A DNA stretch of 64,000 bases. Origin: Pseudomonas oryzihabitans (GTDB lineage Bacteria; Pseudomonadota; Gammaproteobacteria; Pseudomonadales; Pseudomonadaceae). The first letter of the stretch is position 1, and each line of letters opens with the position of its first letter. Below, in pieces: positions 46,236-54,941 of this stretch. A program made the translations under genes and the position numbers. The DNA lies in NCBI RefSeq assembly GCF_001518815.1, contig NZ_CP013987.1, positions 3,494,501 through 3,558,500 of the forward strand. The letters run 5' to 3'. The notes under the pieces are model-generated. The model was not told where the DNA came from and ran no database searches. It was given only the letters and a program-made list of their open reading frames with translations.

Positions 46236-47023
46236 GCCAAGACGCTTCTCCCAGCCGCCTCGCCGCCCACCGTCTGACCGTGGGCTATGGCGGCCAGCCG
46301 ATCTGCGCCGATCTCGACGTGCGGCTGCCCGATGGCCGTTTCACCGTCATCATCGGCCCCAACGGCTGCGGCAAGTCGACCCTGCTGCGCAGCCTGGCGC
46401 GACTGATCCGCCCCAGCGCCGGCGAGGTGCGCCTGGACGGCCGGCTGATCCAGGACCTGCCCACCCGCGAGGTGGCGCGGCGCATCGGCCTGCTGCCGCA
46501 GAGCGCCGTGGCCCCGGACGACATCCTGGTCAGCGACCTGGTGGCCCGCGGGCGCCATCCCCATCGGCAGGCCTTCGCCGGCTGGACGGATGCCGACGAG
46601 GCGGCGGTGCAGCGCGCCCTGGAAGCCACCAATACCCTGGAACTGGCAGAGCGCGCGGTGGACAGCCTTTCCGGCGGCCAGCGCCAACGGGTATGGATCG
46701 CCCTGGCCTTGGCCCAGGAGACACCGCTGCTGCTGCTCGACGAGCCCACGACCTTCCTGGACATCGCCCACCAGGTGGAGCTGATGGAGTTGCTCTGCCG
46801 CCTCAATCGCGCGGGTGGCCGCACCCTGGTGGCGGTGCTGCACGACCTCAACCAGGCCTGTCGCTACGCCGACCATATCATCGCCCTGCGCGCCGGGCGG
46901 ATTCTCGCCGAGGGCCCGCCGGCGCAGATCGTCACCCCCGAGCTGATCGAGGCGCTGTACGGCCTCAAATGCGCGGTGATCGAGAATCCCCTGGCGGGTA
47001 CGCCGCTGGTGATTCCTTATTAA
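46232..47023 (+). CDS. Siderophore ABC transporter ATP-binding protein
   Basis: 263 residues from ATG 46232, overlapping the previous TGA. Walker A GPNGCGKST, Q-loop LLPQSAVAPDD, ABC signature LSGGQRQRVWIALALAQ, Walker B LLLLDEPTTFLD and the switch histidine in AVLHDLNQACRYADH are all present. It is closest to FecE/FhuC-type ATPases and powers ferric siderophore uptake by the two permeases. A GGAAAAC-type palindrome follows after 10 bases. Confidence 0.94.
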   Translation: MSQDASPSRLAAHRLTVGYGGQPICADLDVRLPDGRFTVIIGPNGCGKSTLLRSLARLIRPSAGEVRLDGRLIQDLPTREVARRIGLLPQSAVAPDDILVSDLVARGRHPHRQAFAGWTDADEAAVQRALEATNTLELAERAVDSLSGGQRQRVWIALALAQETPLLLLDEPTTFLDIAHQVELMELLCRLNRAGGRTLVAVLHDLNQACRYADHIIALRAGRILAEGPPAQIVTPELIEALYGLKCAVIENPLAGTPLVIPY

Positions 47024-47033
47024 AAACAGGTCC

Positions 47034-47056
47034 CGGAAAACGCTGCGCGGTTTTCC
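47034..47056. repeat. GGAAAACGC palindromic repeat
   Basis: CGGAAAACGC and GCGGTTTTCC flank a short centre just after the ABC transporter operon; same family as at 13024 and 48186. Confidence 0.6.
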
Positions 47057-47153
47057 AGGCTACCGGTAGCCTTGTCCACCGTCGCGCCACCCATCTTGTC
47101 GGACGACCTTGCAGGTGCTCCACTGGCGGTCCAGAACAAAAACGGAGCCCGCC

Positions 47154-48125
47154 ATGCATATCGTCATCCCCGACGACTACCAGCACGTCGTCGAAACCCT
47201 GGACTGCTACCCCCTGCTCCAGCGCGCCGGGCATCAGGTGACGCTCTACCACGACGCCGAGCGTGATCCCAAGGTGCTGGTGGAGCGCTTCCGCGATGCC
47301 GATGCCCTGGTGCTGACCCGCGAGCGCACCCGCGTCGACGCCGAGCTGCTGGCGCACCTGCCGCGGCTCAAGCTGATCAGCCAGACCGGCAAGGCCACCG
47401 CTCATCTCGACGTGGCCGCCTGCACTCGCCAGGGCGTGGCGGTATGCGAAGGCAGCGGCTCGCCGGTCTCCACCGCCGAGCTGACCTGGACCCTGATCCT
47501 CATGGCTCGCCGCAAGCTCAAGCCGGCCATCGACGCCCTCTATGCCGGGCGTTGGCAGGTCAACCTGGGCGAGCGGCTGGATGGGCAGATCCTCGGCATC
47601 TGGGGCTACGGCAGGATCGGCCAGCGCCTGGCGCGCTACGGCCAGGCCTTCGGCATGCCGGTGCTGGTCTGGGGCAGCGAGGCCTCGCGTGCCCGCGCCG
47701 AAGCCGACGGCCATCGCGCAGCGACCAGCCAGGAGTCTTTCTTCGCCGAGGCCGATGTCATCAGCCTGCACCTGCGATATAGCGAGCGCAGCCGGGGCTG
47801 CGTGCGCGCCGAGGACCTGGCACGGATGAAGAAGACTGCCTTGCTGGTCAACACCGCCCGCGCCGGCCTGATCGAACCCGGCGCCCTGCTCACGGCGTTG
47901 GAACTGGGGCATCCCGGCCAGGCGGCGCTGGATGTGTTCGAGCAGGAACCCGTGGCGCCGGACGATCCCCTGCTCGCCCATCCCCAGGTGCTCTGCACGC
48001 CGCACCTGGGGTACGTGGAAAAGCACAGCTACGAACTCTATTTCGGCGAGGCCTTCGCCAACCTAGTGGGCTTCTTCGCCGGCGAACCGACCGGCCTGGC
48101 GAATCCGGAGGTGTTGGGGCGGTAA
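47154..48125 (+). CDS. D-2-hydroxyacid dehydrogenase family protein
   Basis: 323 residues from ATG 47154, with GGAG 7 bases upstream. The NAD-binding fold has LDGQILGIWGYGRIGQRLARYGQAFGMPVLVWG, and the catalytic Arg/Glu/His appear in LVNTARAGLIEPGALL, ALDVFEQEP and CTPHLGYVEKHSYE. It likely reduces a 2-ketoacid to a D-2-hydroxyacid, or the reverse; the substrate is unknown. The gene stands alone, flanked by repeat elements, and shows no regulator nearby. Confidence 0.9.
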   Translation: MHIVIPDDYQHVVETLDCYPLLQRAGHQVTLYHDAERDPKVLVERFRDADALVLTRERTRVDAELLAHLPRLKLISQTGKATAHLDVAACTRQGVAVCEGSGSPVSTAELTWTLILMARRKLKPAIDALYAGRWQVNLGERLDGQILGIWGYGRIGQRLARYGQAFGMPVLVWGSEASRARAEADGHRAATSQESFFAEADVISLHLRYSERSRGCVRAEDLARMKKTALLVNTARAGLIEPGALLTALELGHPGQAALDVFEQEPVAPDDPLLAHPQVLCTPHLGYVEKHSYELYFGEAFANLVGFFAGEPTGLANPEVLGR

Positions 48126-48137
48126 GGCCGGATGCGC

Positions 48138-48211
48138 GTGGATAAGGCTGCGCCGTTATCCACCCTACGCTCGAATCTTCGTAGGGTGGAAAACCGCGCG
48201 GCGTTTTCCAC
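48138..48211. repeat. Two palindromic repeats, GTGGATAA and GTGGAAAAC types
   Basis: GTGGATAA...TTATCCAC (48138-48163) and GTGGAAAACCGC...GCGTTTTCCAC (48186-48211) lie in tandem after the dehydrogenase gene. Both share the pattern of a stem with an AT-rich base and GC-rich tip. Confidence 0.65.
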
Positions 48212-48232
48212 GGCTCTGGCTTTACCGCACCT

Positions 48233-48382
48233 GTTGGGCTTCGACGATGCAGCCGTCTCAGCCCAACCTACGAATCGGGTGCCTTTCAGCGTAGGTTGGC
48301 GTTGAGCGCAGCGAAGCCCAACAGTCCACGGCGCGGTCTGGCGTTGGGCTTCGACGATGGAGCCGTCTCAGCCCAACCTACG
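48233..48382. repeat. Three GTTGGGCTTC...CCAACCTACG repeats
   Basis: Copies at 48233-48272 (+), 48290-48322 (-) and 48343-48382 (+). The third overlaps the end of the downstream hydrolase gene, whose TAG stop is taken from the CCTACG end of the repeat. Confidence 0.8.
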
Positions 48383-49265
48383 GAAGCCGCTCCCTTACCG
48401 CGGCGGCGAAGGCAGTGGACGCTTCCTGGGGGATGTTGTGGCCGCAGCCGGGTAGCACCTCGTAGCGCAAAGGCCCATGGAAATGCCGGGCTACAACGGT
48501 TTCGCCCTGTACCTTCGTCACGCCGTCGTCCGCACCGGCCAATACCGTGGTGGGCACGTCGATGGGTGGCTGCGTGGCGAGCCGGCGCTCGGTCTCGGCA
48601 TAGGCCGGATCATCCGGCGCGAGGCCGTAGCGGTGGCGATAGGAGTGGATCACGGTGTCGACGAAATCGGGATTGTCGAAGGCCGCGGCGGTAAGCGCGT
48701 AGGTGGCATCACTGAAGTGCCAGCTGGGCGACCACAGTGACCAGAGCAATCGACAGAAGTCGCGGCGATGGGCCGCCAGGCCTGCGCGGCCCCGCTCACC
48801 GTGGAAGTAGTACTGGTACCAATAACGCAATTCCGCCTCCGGGGCGCCAGGCTGCGTAGCGGCGGTGGGGATGTCCTGGATCGGATAGCCGTCCCCCAGC
48901 ACCAGCCCCGCGACCCGCTCCGGCCAGAGCGCGGCCACGATACCGGCGGCGCGACCGCCCCAGTCATAGCCAGCCAGGGTCGCCCGCTCGAGCCCCAGGG
49001 CATCGAGCAGCGCCAGGACGTCGTGGGCCAGGGCGGCCTGCTGGCCGGAGCGCGGGGTGTCGGCGCTTAGATAGCGCGTTGCGCCATAGCCACGTAGGTA
49101 GGGCACATAGACCCGGCAGTCCTCGGCGGCCAGTTCGTCGGCCACCTCATCGTAGGCATGGATGTCGTAGGGAAAGCCGTGCAGCAGCAGGACCGGCGGG
49201 CCATTTTCCGGTCCTTGGACCTGATAGGTCACGTCCAATACGCCTGCCTGGATGGAGGTGAGCAT
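48378..49265 (-). CDS. Alpha/beta hydrolase, epoxide hydrolase/haloalkane dehalogenase type
   Basis: 295 residues from ATG 49265, with GGAG 7 bases upstream; a longer frame upstream has no support. The oxyanion region reads LLLHGFPYDIHAYD. The nucleophile is an aspartate (LAGYDWGGRAAGIVAAL), as in epoxide hydrolases and dehalogenases, not a serine. An acid likely lies in VLAGADDGVTKV, and the histidine in LPGCGHNIPQE. The cap-domain region with YWYQYYFHGERG fits this group. It is cytoplasmic and single. Its stop codon lies inside a repeat element. Confidence 0.88.
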   Translation of the reverse strand: MLTSIQAGVLDVTYQVQGPENGPPVLLLHGFPYDIHAYDEVADELAAEDCRVYVPYLRGYGATRYLSADTPRSGQQAALAHDVLALLDALGLERATLAGYDWGGRAAGIVAALWPERVAGLVLGDGYPIQDIPTAATQPGAPEAELRYWYQYYFHGERGRAGLAAHRRDFCRLLWSLWSPSWHFSDATYALTAAAFDNPDFVDTVIHSYRHRYGLAPDDPAYAETERRLATQPPIDVPTTVLAGADDGVTKVQGETVVARHFHGPLRYEVLPGCGHNIPQEASTAFAAAVRERLP

Positions 49266-49337
49266 GGGAGTTCTCCGCAAAGGGGCTCTAGAGCGGAGAC
49301 TCAGGTGGGCTTGGGAGTTCCCGACGTCGAGGCGTCG

Positions 49338-49363
49338 CGTGGAAAACGCCAGGCGGTTTTCCA
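49338..49363. repeat. CGTGGAAAACGC palindromic repeat
   Basis: CGTGGAAAACGC and GCGGTTTTCCA form a stem upstream of the hydrolase gene. Same family as at 13024, 42986, 47034 and 48186. Confidence 0.65.
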
Positions 49364-49382
49364 TCCTATGGCGTCCAAGAGC

Positions 49383-49462
49383 ATCGCGGCCATGGGCCGC
49401 TCCTACGGGAGTATCCGTTTCCCGTAGGAGCGGTCGCTACGGCGCACCGGCATGGCCGCGAT
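49383..49462. repeat. Inverted pair of GTAGGAGCGG elements
   Basis: CCGCTCCTACGGG (49397-49409) and CCCGTAGGAGCGG (49421-49433) form a perfect 13-bp inverted repeat with an 11-nt loop, each followed by a GGCCGCGAT-like end. A single copy lies near 43036. Confidence 0.75.
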
Positions 49463-49491
49463 TAGCAAAGCGCAAAAACTGATAGCAGTGA

Positions 49492-49580
49492 CGTAGGTTG
49501 GCGCTGAGCGCAGCGAAGCCCAACGCGGGGTGTCCGCCTCGTTGGGCTTCGACAATGAAGCTGTCTCAACCCAACCTACG
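49492..49580. repeat. Two GTTGGGCTTC...CCAACCTACG repeats
   Basis: Copies at 49492-49524 (-) and 49541-49580 (+), converging. The stretch 49266-49605 between the hydrolase and TSUP genes holds only these repeat elements. Confidence 0.8.
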
Positions 49581-49605
49581 GGTCTTCCGCGCCAGGATGA
49601 CCTGG

Positions 49606-50376
49606 CTACCCCGCCAGATACCGTCCGATCAGGGTCACGCCAGAGACCAGCACCAGCCAGGTCACCAACCGGGTGAAGCGTTCGTGGGACAGGCGCCGTT
49701 GCAGGTGGCGACCGATCCAGCCGCCGAGCACCATGGCCGGTAGCAGGCAGACGGCGAGCAGCAGCAGGCTGCCGTCGCTGTAGGCGCCGGCGATCAGCAG
49801 CAGGACGATGCGGATGGAGGCGCTGCAGCCGATGAGGAAGCTCTGGGTGCCGCGGATAGCGTTCTTGTCTTCCAGGCGGCCGTTGAGATAGAGCGCATAG
49901 AGAAACCCGCCACTGCCGAACAGGGCGCCGCAGAGGCCTCCGACGCCACCTGCGGGGATCGACCAGGCCGGCGCCAGCTGGCGAAAACCCTTGGGCGTGA
50001 GCAGGCTGTAGGTGGAATAGGCGACCACGAAGAGCCCCAGCCAGAGCATCAGCAGCCGGGCATCGGTGCGCATCAGCAGGTAGGTGCCCAGGGCGGCGCC
50101 GAGCAGCAGCATGGGCAGCAATCGCCTGAGTTCGCGCCCGGCAATGGCGCGGCGATCCGGCAGCCAGTTATGAAAGGAGGCGAGGAAATCCAGCATCACC
50201 AGCAGCGGCACGATGCGCGACAGCGGCATCCAGCTGGTGAGCAAGGGACCTGCGACCAGGGCGCTGCCGAAACCGGCCACGCCGAAGATCAGATAGGCCA
50301 GGACCACGATGGCTTCGATGAACAGCCAATCGAGCGGACTGAAGGCGGGAATCAGGGCAGCGAGGGTTTCGAGCAT
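49606..50376 (-). CDS. TSUP/TauE-SafE family anion transporter
   Basis: 256 residues from ATG 50376 with AGGA 8 bases upstream; an ATG at 50385 is also possible. About eight hydrophobic segments. The family repeat is visible in FGVAGFGSALVAGPLL and, in the second half, GGVGGLCGALFGSGGFLYALYL. TSUP proteins move sulfite, sulfonates or other organic anions across the inner membrane; the substrate here is unknown. It is single, with repeat elements at its 3' side. Confidence 0.88.
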   Translation of the reverse strand: MLETLAALIPAFSPLDWLFIEAIVVLAYLIFGVAGFGSALVAGPLLTSWMPLSRIVPLLVMLDFLASFHNWLPDRRAIAGRELRRLLPMLLLGAALGTYLLMRTDARLLMLWLGLFVVAYSTYSLLTPKGFRQLAPAWSIPAGGVGGLCGALFGSGGFLYALYLNGRLEDKNAIRGTQSFLIGCSASIRIVLLLIAGAYSDGSLLLLAVCLLPAMVLGGWIGRHLQRRLSHERFTRLVTWLVLVSGVTLIGRYLAG

Positions 50377-50477
50377 GGGGCGCATCCTGCGACAGGAAAT
50401 CGCATTCTGCGCCCGCGGAACGGCTCGTGAAAACCGCCGGCTGCCCGCGTTCACGGGAACCGGCGATCCAGAGCGAC

Positions 50478-51542
50478 TCAGGGAATCAGGCGCTGGGCTC
50501 TGAGGCGGGTGAAAAGGTCGAGAAAGCTCGCCCGGGTGTCGCGATAGCCGAAGAAGCCCAGGTCACGGCTCTTGGTCATGTCGTTGAGGCATTCGATCTC
50601 GCGACCGAGGTCGGCGTCGCTGTGCCACCAGGAAGCGAGCTTGTCGACATCGGCTTCCACCAGGTCGTGTTCCTCGGCCAGCTTGCGCCACTGCGCCGGG
50701 GCCGTGTCCTTCATCCGCGCTTCCAGCGGCATGGGCTGCTCGGGATAGGGTGCCGGCTCCAGGTCGAAGAAGGCGGCGATCTCGCTCCACAGCCAGCGCC
50801 AGCGGAAGACATCGCCATTGACGGTGTTGAACGCCTGGTTGCGCGCCGCCGGTGCCAGGGCCGCCCACTCCAGCTGCTCGGCGAGCAGGCCGGCATCGGT
50901 GACGTCGGTCAGGCTGTCCCACTGGGTACGGGAGCCGGGAAAGACGAAGGGCTGGCCGGTGGCCTTGCACAGGGAGGCGTAGACCGCCAGGGTCAGGCCC
51001 ATGTTCATGGCGTTGGTGCCCTTGGCCTGGCCGATCATGCTGTGGGAGCGGTGCACGCTCCAGCCGAAGCCATGCTGCTCGGCGGCGGCGAAGAGGATGT
51101 CTTCCAGGGTGTAGTAGAAGTTGGCGCCGGGCTGGCGCGGTTCGCTTTCGCGGAAGGGCGTCTCGGCCTTGCCACTGCCGTATTCCTCGAAGGAACCCAG
51201 GTAGTGCTTGGTGCCGGTGACCAGCGCCAGGTGCTGCAGCGGCGCGCCGGCCAGGGCCTGGCAGAGGTTGTTCATCATGGCGCCATTGGCCTCGACGTTT
51301 TCCTTCTCGGTGTCACGGCGGGTCCAGGTGCAGAAGAACACGTGGCTGATCAGCAGGCCGGCCAGGGCCTGGCGGGTGGACTCGGCATCCAGCAGGTCGG
51401 CGGCGACCGGGATGACGCCCTCCTGGGCCACGGGTTTACGGGCCAGGCCATAGACCGTCCAGCCCGACGCCACCAGGGTGTGGGCCAGGTTGTAGCCGGA
51501 AATGCCGGTAACGCCAACGATAAGAGCAGTGCCCTTGCGCAT
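50478..51542 (-). CDS. SDR oxidoreductase, PRISE/progesterone 5-beta-reductase-like
   Basis: 354 residues. N-terminal NADP site ALIVGVTGISGYNLAHTLVASGW (GxxGxxG). The motifs LVTGTKHYLGSFEEYG and PRQPGANFYYTLEDILF are typical of the PRISE enzymes (progesterone 5-beta-reductase/iridoid synthase-like), which reduce activated double bonds of enones; the paired FYY tyrosine is the usual catalytic residue. The true substrate in bacteria is not known. It is divergent from a LysR gene, which probably controls it, across inverted GATTCCAG/CTGGAATC elements. Confidence 0.88.
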   Translation of the reverse strand: MRKGTALIVGVTGISGYNLAHTLVASGWTVYGLARKPVAQEGVIPVAADLLDAESTRQALAGLLISHVFFCTWTRRDTEKENVEANGAMMNNLCQALAGAPLQHLALVTGTKHYLGSFEEYGSGKAETPFRESEPRQPGANFYYTLEDILFAAAEQHGFGWSVHRSHSMIGQAKGTNAMNMGLTLAVYASLCKATGQPFVFPGSRTQWDSLTDVTDAGLLAEQLEWAALAPAARNQAFNTVNGDVFRWRWLWSEIAAFFDLEPAPYPEQPMPLEARMKDTAPAQWRKLAEEHDLVEADVDKLASWWHSDADLGREIECLNDMTKSRDLGFFGYRDTRASFLDLFTRLRAQRLIP

Positions 51543-51568
51543 GAAACCTCCAATAGGGTTGAGGGAGA

Positions 51569-51587
51569 GCCTGCGGCAGTCGCAGGC
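51569..51587. repeat. Hairpin in the leader of the PRISE-like gene
   Basis: GCCTGCG and CGCAGGC form a perfect 7-bp stem with loop GCAGT, 27 bases upstream of the gene start. Role unknown. Confidence 0.4.
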
Positions 51588-51620
51588 GCTGTAGATAAGG
51601 GAGTGCCTTGTCTCAGGGTT

Positions 51621-51690
51621 GATTCCAGCCTATTGGAGAATTAACGGCGTATCCTGGGTATAAATTCCTCTTTCACTGGAATCAGATTCC
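51621..51690. promoter_or_regulatory. Possible LysR binding region
   Basis: GATTCCAG (51621-51628) is mirrored by CTGGAATC (51676-51683), and GGAATC-A-GATTCC (51678-51690) is a second, tight inverted repeat sharing bases. It lies in the divergent gap between the PRISE-like gene and the LysR gene, as expected for LysR sites. Confidence 0.45.
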
Positions 51691-51707
51691 GCAATAAGGA
51701 ACTGCCC

Positions 51708-52640
51708 TTGTATTCTTCCGAACGCCTCAAGGGGCTCGACGTCTTTGTCACCGTGGCCGATCTCGGCAGCTTCACCGCCGCCGGCGAGCGCCTCAATCTC
51801 ACCGGCTCGGCCGTCGGCAAGAGCGTGGCGCGACTGGAAAGCCGGCTGGGCGTGCGGCTGTTCCAGCGCACCACCCGCCGCCTGAGCCTGACCGAGGCCG
51901 GCGCCAGTTTCTATCGCACCTGCACCGGGGTGCTGGCCGAGCTGGAACAGGCCGAGCTAGGGCTGACCGCCCAGGAGGGCGAGCCCCATGGCCGGGTGCG
52001 CATCGACCTGCCCGCTTCCTATGGCCGCCTGCACGTACTGCCGCTGATCCTGGAACTGCTGCACCGCTATCCCCTGCTGCAACCGGATCTGTCCTTCGCC
52101 GATCGCTTCGTCGATCCGGTGCACGAGGGCATCGACATCCTGGTGCGCATCGGCGGCTCCGATGCCTGGCCGGCCAGCCTGGGGCATCGCTTCCTCGGTA
52201 CCCAGCGCCAGGTCTTTTGCGCCGCTCCGGCCTATCTTGCCCAGCATGGCCGACCCCAGACCCCGACCGACCTGGTCGATCACCAGTGCATCGGCTTTCG
52301 CCAAGCCGACGGCCTGGTCAGCCCCTGGCAGCTGCGCGGCGAGCAGCCGGGCGATAGCGAACGCTGGGTGTTCCAGCCGCGGCTGGTAGTGGGCGATGGC
52401 GAAGGCGAGGTGCTGGCGGCGCTGGCTGGCCATGGCATCGCCCAGCTGCCGACCTGGCTGATCGCCGAGCACCTGGCCACTGGCGCCCTGGTCGATGTGC
52501 TGCCCGAGCATGCCGTCGACGGCTCGCCGATCAACCTGGTATGGCCGCGCAGTCGCGAGACCCTGCCCCGGGTCCGGCTGCTGCTCGACCATCTGGCCGC
52601 GCGCCTGTTGCCTACCGTGGCGCCGCGGATGTCCCGCTAG
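51708..52640 (+). CDS. LysR-family transcriptional regulator
   Basis: 310 residues starting at TTG 51708, with AAGGA 7 bases upstream, a convincing ribosome site for a rare start. The helix-turn-helix reads KGLDVFVTVADLGSFTAAGERLNLTGSAVGKSVARLESRLGVRLFQRTTRRLSLTEAG, followed by the two-lobed effector domain. It probably regulates the divergent PRISE-like reductase; the effector is unknown. Confidence 0.93.
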   Translation: MYSSERLKGLDVFVTVADLGSFTAAGERLNLTGSAVGKSVARLESRLGVRLFQRTTRRLSLTEAGASFYRTCTGVLAELEQAELGLTAQEGEPHGRVRIDLPASYGRLHVLPLILELLHRYPLLQPDLSFADRFVDPVHEGIDILVRIGGSDAWPASLGHRFLGTQRQVFCAAPAYLAQHGRPQTPTDLVDHQCIGFRQADGLVSPWQLRGEQPGDSERWVFQPRLVVGDGEGEVLAALAGHGIAQLPTWLIAEHLATGALVDVLPEHAVDGSPINLVWPRSRETLPRVRLLLDHLAARLLPTVAPRMSR

Positions 52641-52876
52641 GCACGACCGGTCGACGGCTGCGTCGTACCAGGCCGTGCGCCACGGGAACATCGTCCCAGA
52701 CACCCCGGTCGTAAAACGTCGTACCCCTGCCTGACCCGAGTTCCATCGATGGGCGGCATGACGATTATCGAGACGATCGATTGGCGCCGCCGTGCCTGGC
52801 TGCGCAGGATCGATGGTTTGCTAGCTGGCCAGGCCCGCCTGGCCGCCCCCGTTCCACCATCTAGATGAGGTATCTC
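52641..52876. other. Gap between LysR and alcohol dehydrogenase genes
   Basis: No gene or clear site seen apart from the ribosome site GAGG before the dehydrogenase start. Confidence 0.4.
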
Positions 52877-53944
52877 ATGAGCCAAGCCCAAGGCTACGCT
52901 GCCCAGTCCGCCGACCAGCCCCTGGCGCCCTACTCCTTCGAGCGCCGCGAGCCGGGTGCCCACGACGTGCAGATCGACATCCTCTTCTGCGGCGTCTGCC
53001 ATTCCGACCTGCACACCGCACGCAACGAGTGGAACAACACCCTCTTCCCGTCCGTGCCCGGCCACGAGATCGTCGGCACCGTTACCGCGGTCGGTGCCCA
53101 CGTGAAGAATTTCAAGGTCGGCGACAGCGTCGGCGTCGGCTGCATGGTCGACAGCTGCCAGCACTGCGCGCCCTGTGATGCCGGCGAAGAGTCCTATTGC
53201 GAGAACGGCTTCACCGGCACCTACAACGGCAACCTCTACGGTGGCAGCGAAAACACCCAGGGCGGCTACTCCGACCACATCGTGGTCAACGAGAAGTTCG
53301 TGCTCAAGGTGAGCCACACCGAGAACCTGGCCGCCGTGGCACCGCTGCTGTGCGCCGGCATCACCACCTACTCGCCGCTGGCCCACTGGAAGGTCGGCCC
53401 GGGCAAGAAGGTCGGCATCGTCGGTCTGGGTGGCCTGGGCCACATGGGCGTGAAGATCGCCCACGCCATGGGTGCCCATGTGGTGCTCTTCACCACCAGC
53501 GCCAACAAGAAGGACGACGCCCTGCGTCTGGGCGCCGACGAAGTGGTGGTCTCGAAGAACGAAGACGAGATGGCCGCTCATGCCAACAGCTTCGACTTCA
53601 TCCTCAACACCGTGGCCGCGCCGCACAACCTGGACGCCTTCCTCACCCTGCTCAAGTGGGACGGCACCATGACCCTGGTCGGCGTACCCGCCGAGCCGCA
53701 CCCGGCGCCCAGCGTGTTCAACCTGGTGATGAAGCGCCGCCAGCTGGCCGGCTCGCTCATCGGCGGCATCCGCGAGACCCAGGAGATGCTGGACTTCTGC
53801 GCCAAGCACGGCATCGTCTCGGACATCGAGCAGATCGCCATCCAGGACATCAACGAAGCCTATGAGCGCATGCTCAAGAGCGATGTGAAGTATCGCTTCG
53901 TGATCGACATGCAAAGCCTCAAGCAGGGCCAGACCGCGGCCTGA
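52877..53944 (+). CDS. Zinc-dependent NAD(P) alcohol dehydrogenase, cinnamyl alcohol/YahK type
   Basis: 355 residues from ATG 52877, with GAGG 6 bases upstream; an ATG at 52865 lacks that support. The catalytic zinc ligands lie in GVCHSDLHTA and PGHEIVG; the structural zinc has four cysteines in the stretch CQHCAPCDAGEESYC. The cofactor fold reads VGIVGLGGLGHMGVKIAHAMG. This set matches YahK/AdhP-like enzymes that reduce a broad range of aldehydes, mostly with NADPH. A strong hairpin follows the stop, so it is a single-gene unit. Confidence 0.92.
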   Translation: MSQAQGYAAQSADQPLAPYSFERREPGAHDVQIDILFCGVCHSDLHTARNEWNNTLFPSVPGHEIVGTVTAVGAHVKNFKVGDSVGVGCMVDSCQHCAPCDAGEESYCENGFTGTYNGNLYGGSENTQGGYSDHIVVNEKFVLKVSHTENLAAVAPLLCAGITTYSPLAHWKVGPGKKVGIVGLGGLGHMGVKIAHAMGAHVVLFTTSANKKDDALRLGADEVVVSKNEDEMAAHANSFDFILNTVAAPHNLDAFLTLLKWDGTMTLVGVPAEPHPAPSVFNLVMKRRQLAGSLIGGIRETQEMLDFCAKHGIVSDIEQIAIQDINEAYERMLKSDVKYRFVIDMQSLKQGQTAA

Positions 53945-53963
53945 TCCCGCGCTCCGTTCCGCC

Positions 53964-53994
53964 GACAACGCCCGCGCCCGTCGCGGGCGTTGTC
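53964..53994. terminator. Terminator after alcohol dehydrogenase gene
   Basis: GACAACGCCCGCG (53964-53976) and CGCGGGCGTTGTC (53982-53994) form a perfect 13-bp stem with a 5-nt loop, followed by ATTTCC. The T-run is short. Confidence 0.8.
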
Positions 53995-54062
53995 ATTTCC
54001 GGTAACGCATTTTTGGCGCGTCCTGCGGTCCTAGCGATGACGACAATAACGAGGCGGCCGCC

Positions 54063-54923
54063 ATGCAGTGGGACAAGGGACAACGTAGCGACAATGTAGA
54101 ACAGGCCAGCGGTGGACGCGGCATGAAGATCGGCGGCGGCCTGGGCCTGGGCGGCGTGGCCCTGGTGGTGGTGTTCGGCCTGCTCAGCGGCCAGAGCCCG
54201 ACGCAGATCCTGGGCAACCTGATCAGCCTCAGCGGCCAGAGCGCGCCGAGCCAGCAGCAGACCACCGCCCCGGCGGACAATCGCCAGGTGGATTTCGTCC
54301 GCGTGGTGCTGGGCGAGACCGAAAATACCTGGACGCGCATCTTCCAGGCCCATGGCGAGCAGTACCAGCCGCCCAAGCTGGTGCTGTTCAACGGCCAGGT
54401 GCAATCCGGTTGCGGTGGCGCCACGGCGGCCAGCGGCCCCTTCTATTGCCCGGCGGACAGCAAGGTCTACCTGGACCTCACCTTCTTCCAGGAACTGCAG
54501 CAGCGCTTCGGCGCCGATGGCGACTTCGCCCGTGCCTATGTCATCGCCCACGAGGTCGGGCACCACGTGCAGAACCTCACCGGCACCACCAGCAAGATGG
54601 AAGCGGCCCGTCGCCGTGGCATCCCCACCGAAGGTGCCACCGGGTTGTCGGTGCGGCTGGAACTGCAGGCCGACTGCTATGCCGGGGTCTGGGCCAACGA
54701 CGCCCAGAAACGCTTGAACTGGCTGGAGCCGGGTGACCTGGAAAAAGCCCTGAACGCCGCCAACGCCATTGGCGACGACCGCCTGCAACGCCAGTCCCAA
54801 GGTCGCGTGGTGCCGGACTCCTTTACCCATGGCAGCTCAGCGCAGCGGGTCAAGTGGTTCCGCGCGGGCTTCGACAGTGGCAAGGTGGAGAGCTGCGACA
54901 CCTTCGCCGCCAAAGCGCTCTGA
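54063..54923 (+). CDS. Putative zinc metallopeptidase, YpfJ family
   Basis: 286 residues. One N-terminal membrane segment (GGGLGLGGVALVVVFGLLSG) anchors it, with a periplasmic catalytic part carrying the zinc motif AHEVGHHVQNL (HExxH). Further family blocks are LFNGQVQSGCGGATAASGPFYCPADSKVYLDLTFF and ELQADCYAGVWAN. It should cut proteins in the cell envelope; no physiological target is known. It is followed after 18 bases by a secreted hydrolase gene and may be co-transcribed with it. Confidence 0.9.
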   Translation: MQWDKGQRSDNVEQASGGRGMKIGGGLGLGGVALVVVFGLLSGQSPTQILGNLISLSGQSAPSQQQTTAPADNRQVDFVRVVLGETENTWTRIFQAHGEQYQPPKLVLFNGQVQSGCGGATAASGPFYCPADSKVYLDLTFFQELQQRFGADGDFARAYVIAHEVGHHVQNLTGTTSKMEAARRRGIPTEGATGLSVRLELQADCYAGVWANDAQKRLNWLEPGDLEKALNAANAIGDDRLQRQSQGRVVPDSFTHGSSAQRVKWFRAGFDSGKVESCDTFAAKAL

Positions 54924-54941
54924 TCCCTCGGGAGATCCTCG

